Below are positions 5,016 to 7,051 of a stretch of DNA of 7,051 nt, in pieces. The stretch spans positions 1 to 7,051 of the forward strand of contig CANHBU010000093.1 in NCBI GenBank assembly GCA_947458345.1, given 5' to 3'. Position numbers and translations under genes: made by a program. The stretch is from Comamonadaceae bacterium. GTDB taxonomy: Bacteria; Pseudomonadota; Gammaproteobacteria; Burkholderiales; Burkholderiaceae_C. Numbering within the stretch: position 1 is the first letter of the stretch; every line of letters starts with the position of its first letter. The notes under the pieces are model-generated. The model saw only the letters and a program-made list of their open reading frames with translations, was not told the origin of the DNA and did no database searches.

Positions 5016-6093
5016 GGTCCAGAGTCCAGACACCGTGGGGGCTGCGCCCCACGCGCACTTGGCGCACGAGCCGGCCAGCGACCAAATCGACCACCGACAG
5101 CCTCGCGGCCCAGCGCGAGGTCACGTAAAGCGTTTTGCCATCGCTCGAAAGCTCCATGCAGTCGGGGCCTGAGGGCACGGCAATTTGCCGCACCACCTGA
5201 AAGGTCTGCACATCGATCACGCTGACGCTGTTGTGCACCCGGTTGCTCACCAGCACATGCCGACCGTCACCGAGCGCGCGAAAGGCATGGGCGCCGGCTG
5301 CCGTGCGGATATGCCCCATCTTCAGAGCCACAGGCGCGGACACATCAAAAACCTCGACCGCATCGCTGCCGGTCAGCGCCACCAACAGATGCTTGTCACC
5401 CGGCAGGCCGTAAACATCAGCGGGCATGGCGCCGGTCTTGACTCGCCACTTGATGGCCTGCGTGCCCAGGTCGATGGCCACCAGCTCGTCGCTGTCTTGC
5501 ATCGTGACGTACACGGTGGTGCTGCGGCTGTCGATCCACAAGTGGCTGGGGGTCTTGCCCGTGGGAATGCGGCGCACCAAGCTCGGGTTCGTGCCGTCCC
5601 AACGGTAAAGGTCGACATGGTCGAGCCGGTTGGCCGCAGTGACAAACCACTTCATGTCCGGCGAGAAACGCAGGTGATAGGGATCGAGGATGTCGCGCAA
5701 AGTGCGCTGCACCAGCGCCGTGCGCGGATCAATGAAGGTCAGGGAGTCCGATGCGGCATTGGCCACGATCAGCGACTTTTCATCGGGCGTGAGGTAGAGG
5801 TGATGCGGCTCCTTGCCCGTCGGGATGCGCCGCACCTCGGTCCAGCTCAGGGGATCGATCACGCTGACGCTGCCATCGAGCGAATTGAGCACAAAGATCG
5901 GTAAGGCGCTCTGGCCGGGAGGCGTGCTTGGCCTCTGTGATGCGGTCGGCGCTGCGGTCTGTGATGCGGTTTGGGACTGCGGCACGCCGGGGGCCTGCGG
6001 CACGCCGGGGGCCTGCGGCAGGCTCTGGGCCTGCACGCCGCTCACAGGCATAGCGACAAGAGCCAGCCAGGATCTGCGGTTCAACTCCAACAT
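5002..6093 (-). CDS. Exported YncE-type beta-propeller (YVTN-like repeat) protein
   Basis: A 363-residue protein. Residues 1-22 form a signal peptide with paired arginines (NRRSWLALVA) and likely cleavage after VQA, compatible with Tat export, although the motif is not canonical. A Pro/Gln/Ala/Thr-rich linker (24-62) contains two PQAPGV units. From about 65 to 360 there are roughly seven repeats of the type SVSVIDPLSWTEVRRIPTGKEP, repeating V-x-V-I-D, R-x-I-P-T-G and L-Y-V-T elements: a seven-bladed propeller of the YncE/YVTN family. The function is unknown; such propellers bind proteins, cofactors or polymers, and no catalytic motif is seen. It is the first gene of the cassette and overlaps the deacetylase gene by 14 bases, suggesting both act in the periplasm. 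No Shine-Dalgarno precedes the ATG at 6093, and no upstream in-frame start exists. A later ATG (residue 15) would destroy the signal peptide. Confidence 0.88.
   Translation of the reverse strand: MLELNRRSWLALVAMPVSGVQAQSLPQAPGVPQAPGVPQSQTASQTAAPTASQRPSTPPGQSALPIFVLNSLDGSVSVIDPLSWTEVRRIPTGKEPHHLYLTPDEKSLIVANAASDSLTFIDPRTALVQRTLRDILDPYHLRFSPDMKWFVTAANRLDHVDLYRWDGTNPSLVRRIPTGKTPSHLWIDSRSTTVYVTMQDSDELVAIDLGTQAIKWRVKTGAMPADVYGLPGDKHLLVALTGSDAVEVFDVSAPVALKMGHIRTAAGAHAFRALGDGRHVLVSNRVHNSVSVIDVQTFQVVRQIAVPSGPDCMELSSDGKTLYVTSRWAARLSVVDLVAGRLVRQVRVGRSPHGVWTLDHAAR
5034..5053 (-). other. Perfect 7-bp hairpin before the deacetylase start
   Basis: Transcribed on the minus strand: CGTGGGG, six-base loop, CCCCACG. 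It lies inside the last codons of the propeller gene, directly abutting the possible GTG start (5033) and 18 bases upstream of the preferred ATG (5015). It sits where a ribosome would bind, so it may make deacetylase translation depend on ribosomes finishing the propeller gene. This is structural inference only. Confidence 0.4.
5977..6020. repeat. 18-bp in-frame tandem repeat in the propeller linker
   Basis: CTGCGGCACGCCGGGGGC occurs at 5977-5994 and again identically at 5995-6012, with an 8-base partial third copy to 6020. It encodes the PQAPGV units between signal peptide and propeller. Just downstream in the gene, the 13-mer TCTGTGATGCGGT recurs at 5934-5946 and 5958-5970 (24-base period), encoding TASQ-TAAP-TASQ. 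Both periods are multiples of three, so copy-number change would alter linker length without a frameshift. Confidence 0.85.
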
Positions 6094-6112
6094 GCTGTGA
6101 TTGTCGTCAAAG

Positions 6113-6147
6113 AAAAAAACATGGGCCGCATCAGGGCAGACCGGCCC
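6113..6147 (-). terminator. Intrinsic terminator-like hairpin after rsuA
   Basis: On the minus strand GGGCCG (6142-6147) pairs perfectly with CGGCCC (6123-6128) across a 13-base loop, and seven T residues (6119-6113) follow after three bases. It lies about 30 bases past the rsuA stop and only 19 bases before the propeller start codon. The six pairs are all G-C, but the loop is large, so strength is uncertain. Confidence 0.55.
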
Positions 6148-6178
6148 GCAGCAAGCGTGCCGCCCTCACCGCCTGGCC

Positions 6179-6895
6179 TCATCGCAGCGCGTCCAGCTCG
6201 GCCGGCTGCAGCCATCGCCATTGGCCCGGCGCCAGATCGGCGGGCAGCTCCAGCGCGCCGATGCGCGAGCGGTGCAAACGCTCAACCGGGTTGCCCACTG
6301 CTGCAAGCATGCGTTTGACCTGGTGGTACTTGCCCTCGGTCAGTGTCAATTGCAGGGCCTGCGCTCCTGCGGCCGAACACGCAGCCGCTCGTACCGGATC
6401 GCTGCCCGCCTCGATCGTCACGCCGGCCAGCAGCCGGCTGACCTGCTGCGACGTGGGCGGGTCGCGCAATTGCAGCTCGTAGACCTTAGGCACATGGTGG
6501 CGCGGCGAGGTCATGCGGTGGATAAAGCGGCCATCGTCGGACAGCAGCAGCAAACCGGTGGTGTCCTGATCGAGCCGGCCAAGGGCCTGCACGCCAGGCA
6601 CGGCGCCGGCGCCGCGCTGGCGCAGCGGCGCTGGCAACAAGGTGTAAACGCTAGGCCAGGCGCCAGGCCGGTGCGAGCACTCATAGCCGGCGGGCTTGTT
6701 GAGCATGAGGTAGGCGCGCTCCTGGTAGAGCCACTGCACACCCTGAACCCGATAGCGCAGGCCCTGCGCCACCACGCTTTGCGTGGGATCGGTGAGCAGT
6801 TGCCCCTCGACTTCGACCAAGCCCTGCTCGACGAGGCCGGCACAGATGCGGCGCGTCCCGAAACCCTGTGAAAACAGCAAGTGCTGGATCTGCAT
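6179..6895 (-). CDS. rsuA: 16S rRNA pseudouridine-516 synthase, RsuA family
   Basis: A 238-residue cytoplasmic enzyme that isomerises a uridine of 16S rRNA (U516 in E. coli) to pseudouridine. An S4-like RNA-binding domain occupies about 1-45 (LLFSQGFGTRRICAGLVEQGLVEVEG). The catalytic domain has YLMLNKPAGYECS (62-74), the catalytic loop GRLDQDTTGLLL with Asp109, FIHRMTSPRHH (124-134), and EGKYHQVKRMLAAVGNPV (187-204). The ending LHRSRIGALELPADLAPG closely parallels E. coli RsuA, which separates it from RluB, RluE and RluF. Length matches the family. Start choice: the ATG at 6895 aligns with E. coli RsuA residue 1, but AGGGG touches the ATG with no spacer. A TTG at 6919 would give that purine tract no role and add eight residues. 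The gene appears monocistronic, bounded downstream by a terminator-like hairpin. Confidence 0.92.
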   Translation of the reverse strand: MQIQHLLFSQGFGTRRICAGLVEQGLVEVEGQLLTDPTQSVVAQGLRYRVQGVQWLYQERAYLMLNKPAGYECSHRPGAWPSVYTLLPAPLRQRGAGAVPGVQALGRLDQDTTGLLLLSDDGRFIHRMTSPRHHVPKVYELQLRDPPTSQQVSRLLAGVTIEAGSDPVRAAACSAAGAQALQLTLTEGKYHQVKRMLAAVGNPVERLHRSRIGALELPADLAPGQWRWLQPAELDALR

Positions 6896-6944
6896 CCCCT
6901 GATTGTCAACGCTGCGCAATCAGCCCAATAGGGTCCGCCGCGAA

Positions 6945-7051
6945 CAGTCAGATTTAGAATCTTTGAGTTGACGTTTTAAAGACATAGTTGACGCTTCAAA
7001 TGTCGAAAATATCGAAAATTTACTTTTTAAATAATTATTCATAATCATCGA
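6945..7051. promoter_or_regulatory. AT-rich upstream region with direct repeats, probable promoter zone
   Basis: Base composition changes abruptly from GC-rich coding DNA to mostly A/T. Direct repeats: AGTTGACGTTTTAAA (6966-6980) and AGTTGACGCTTCAAA (6986-7000), 13 of 15 identical at a 20-bp period; then TCGAAAAT at 7003-7010 and again at 7012-7019. A 10-bp palindrome AATAATTATT lies at 7030-7039. On the plus strand TTGACG at 6988-6993 with TATCGA at 7010-7015 (16-bp spacing) is a weak sigma-70 candidate. No coding sequence is recognised. The region may serve rsuA, an unseen gene to the right, or both. Confidence 0.45.

Noticed and set aside
4185..5225. Plus-strand open frame of 346 codons opposite the deacetylase
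   Set aside because: The opposite strand carries NodB motifs and a signal peptide; the plus frame is Arg/Gln/Ala-rich with no family signature and crosses a gene junction.
6101..6871. Plus-strand open frame of 256 codons opposite rsuA
   Set aside because: It is a shadow of rsuA, which matches RsuA along its entire length.

Overview
The window is GC-rich DNA with dense, same-strand gene packing. The proteins (an RsuA-type pseudouridine synthase, an EI24-domain membrane protein, a stand-alone CinA-like MoCF/KH protein, and glutamine synthetase under a sigma-54/NtrC-type promoter) suggest a betaproteobacterium of the Burkholderiales, probably near Comamonadaceae. That placement is judged from sequence character, not from a search. 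All seven protein genes lie on the minus strand, so transcription runs from high to low coordinates.

In transcription order: an AT-rich, repeat-bearing upstream region (about 6945-7051) is followed by rsuA (6179-6895), which ends at an intrinsic-terminator-like hairpin (6113-6147). Next comes a tightly coupled four-gene cassette: an exported YncE-type beta-propeller (5002-6093), an exported NodB-type polysaccharide deacetylase (4164-5015, 14-nt overlap), a sterol desaturase/fatty acid hydroxylase family membrane protein (3229-4167, ATGA overlap) and an EI24/CysZ-like membrane protein (2330-3232, ATGA overlap). A 167-bp gap with a degenerate 14-bp tandem repeat separates the cassette from the CinA-like gene (1332-2162). 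A 221-bp regulatory gap then leads into glnA (1-1110, cut by the window edge before its C-terminal ~100 residues).

The best-supported regulatory story is at glnA. There is a near-consensus sigma-54 -24/-12 promoter (1166-1181) with an AGGAGA ribosome site. Two 17-bp dyads of the NtrC type (1287-1303 and 1316-1332) sit about 140 and 170 bp upstream of the inferred start, the arrangement expected of a nitrogen-limitation enhancer. The distal dyad also reads as a stem followed by a T-rich tract just after the stop codon of the CinA-like gene, so one sequence may serve as both terminator and enhancer.

The least understood part is the four-gene cassette. Its overlapping starts imply co-translation, and every product is predicted to be exported or membrane-bound. 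This suggests an envelope-modifying function, but no substrate can be read from the sequence. I see no RNA genes, CRISPR arrays, insertion sequences or phage genes.
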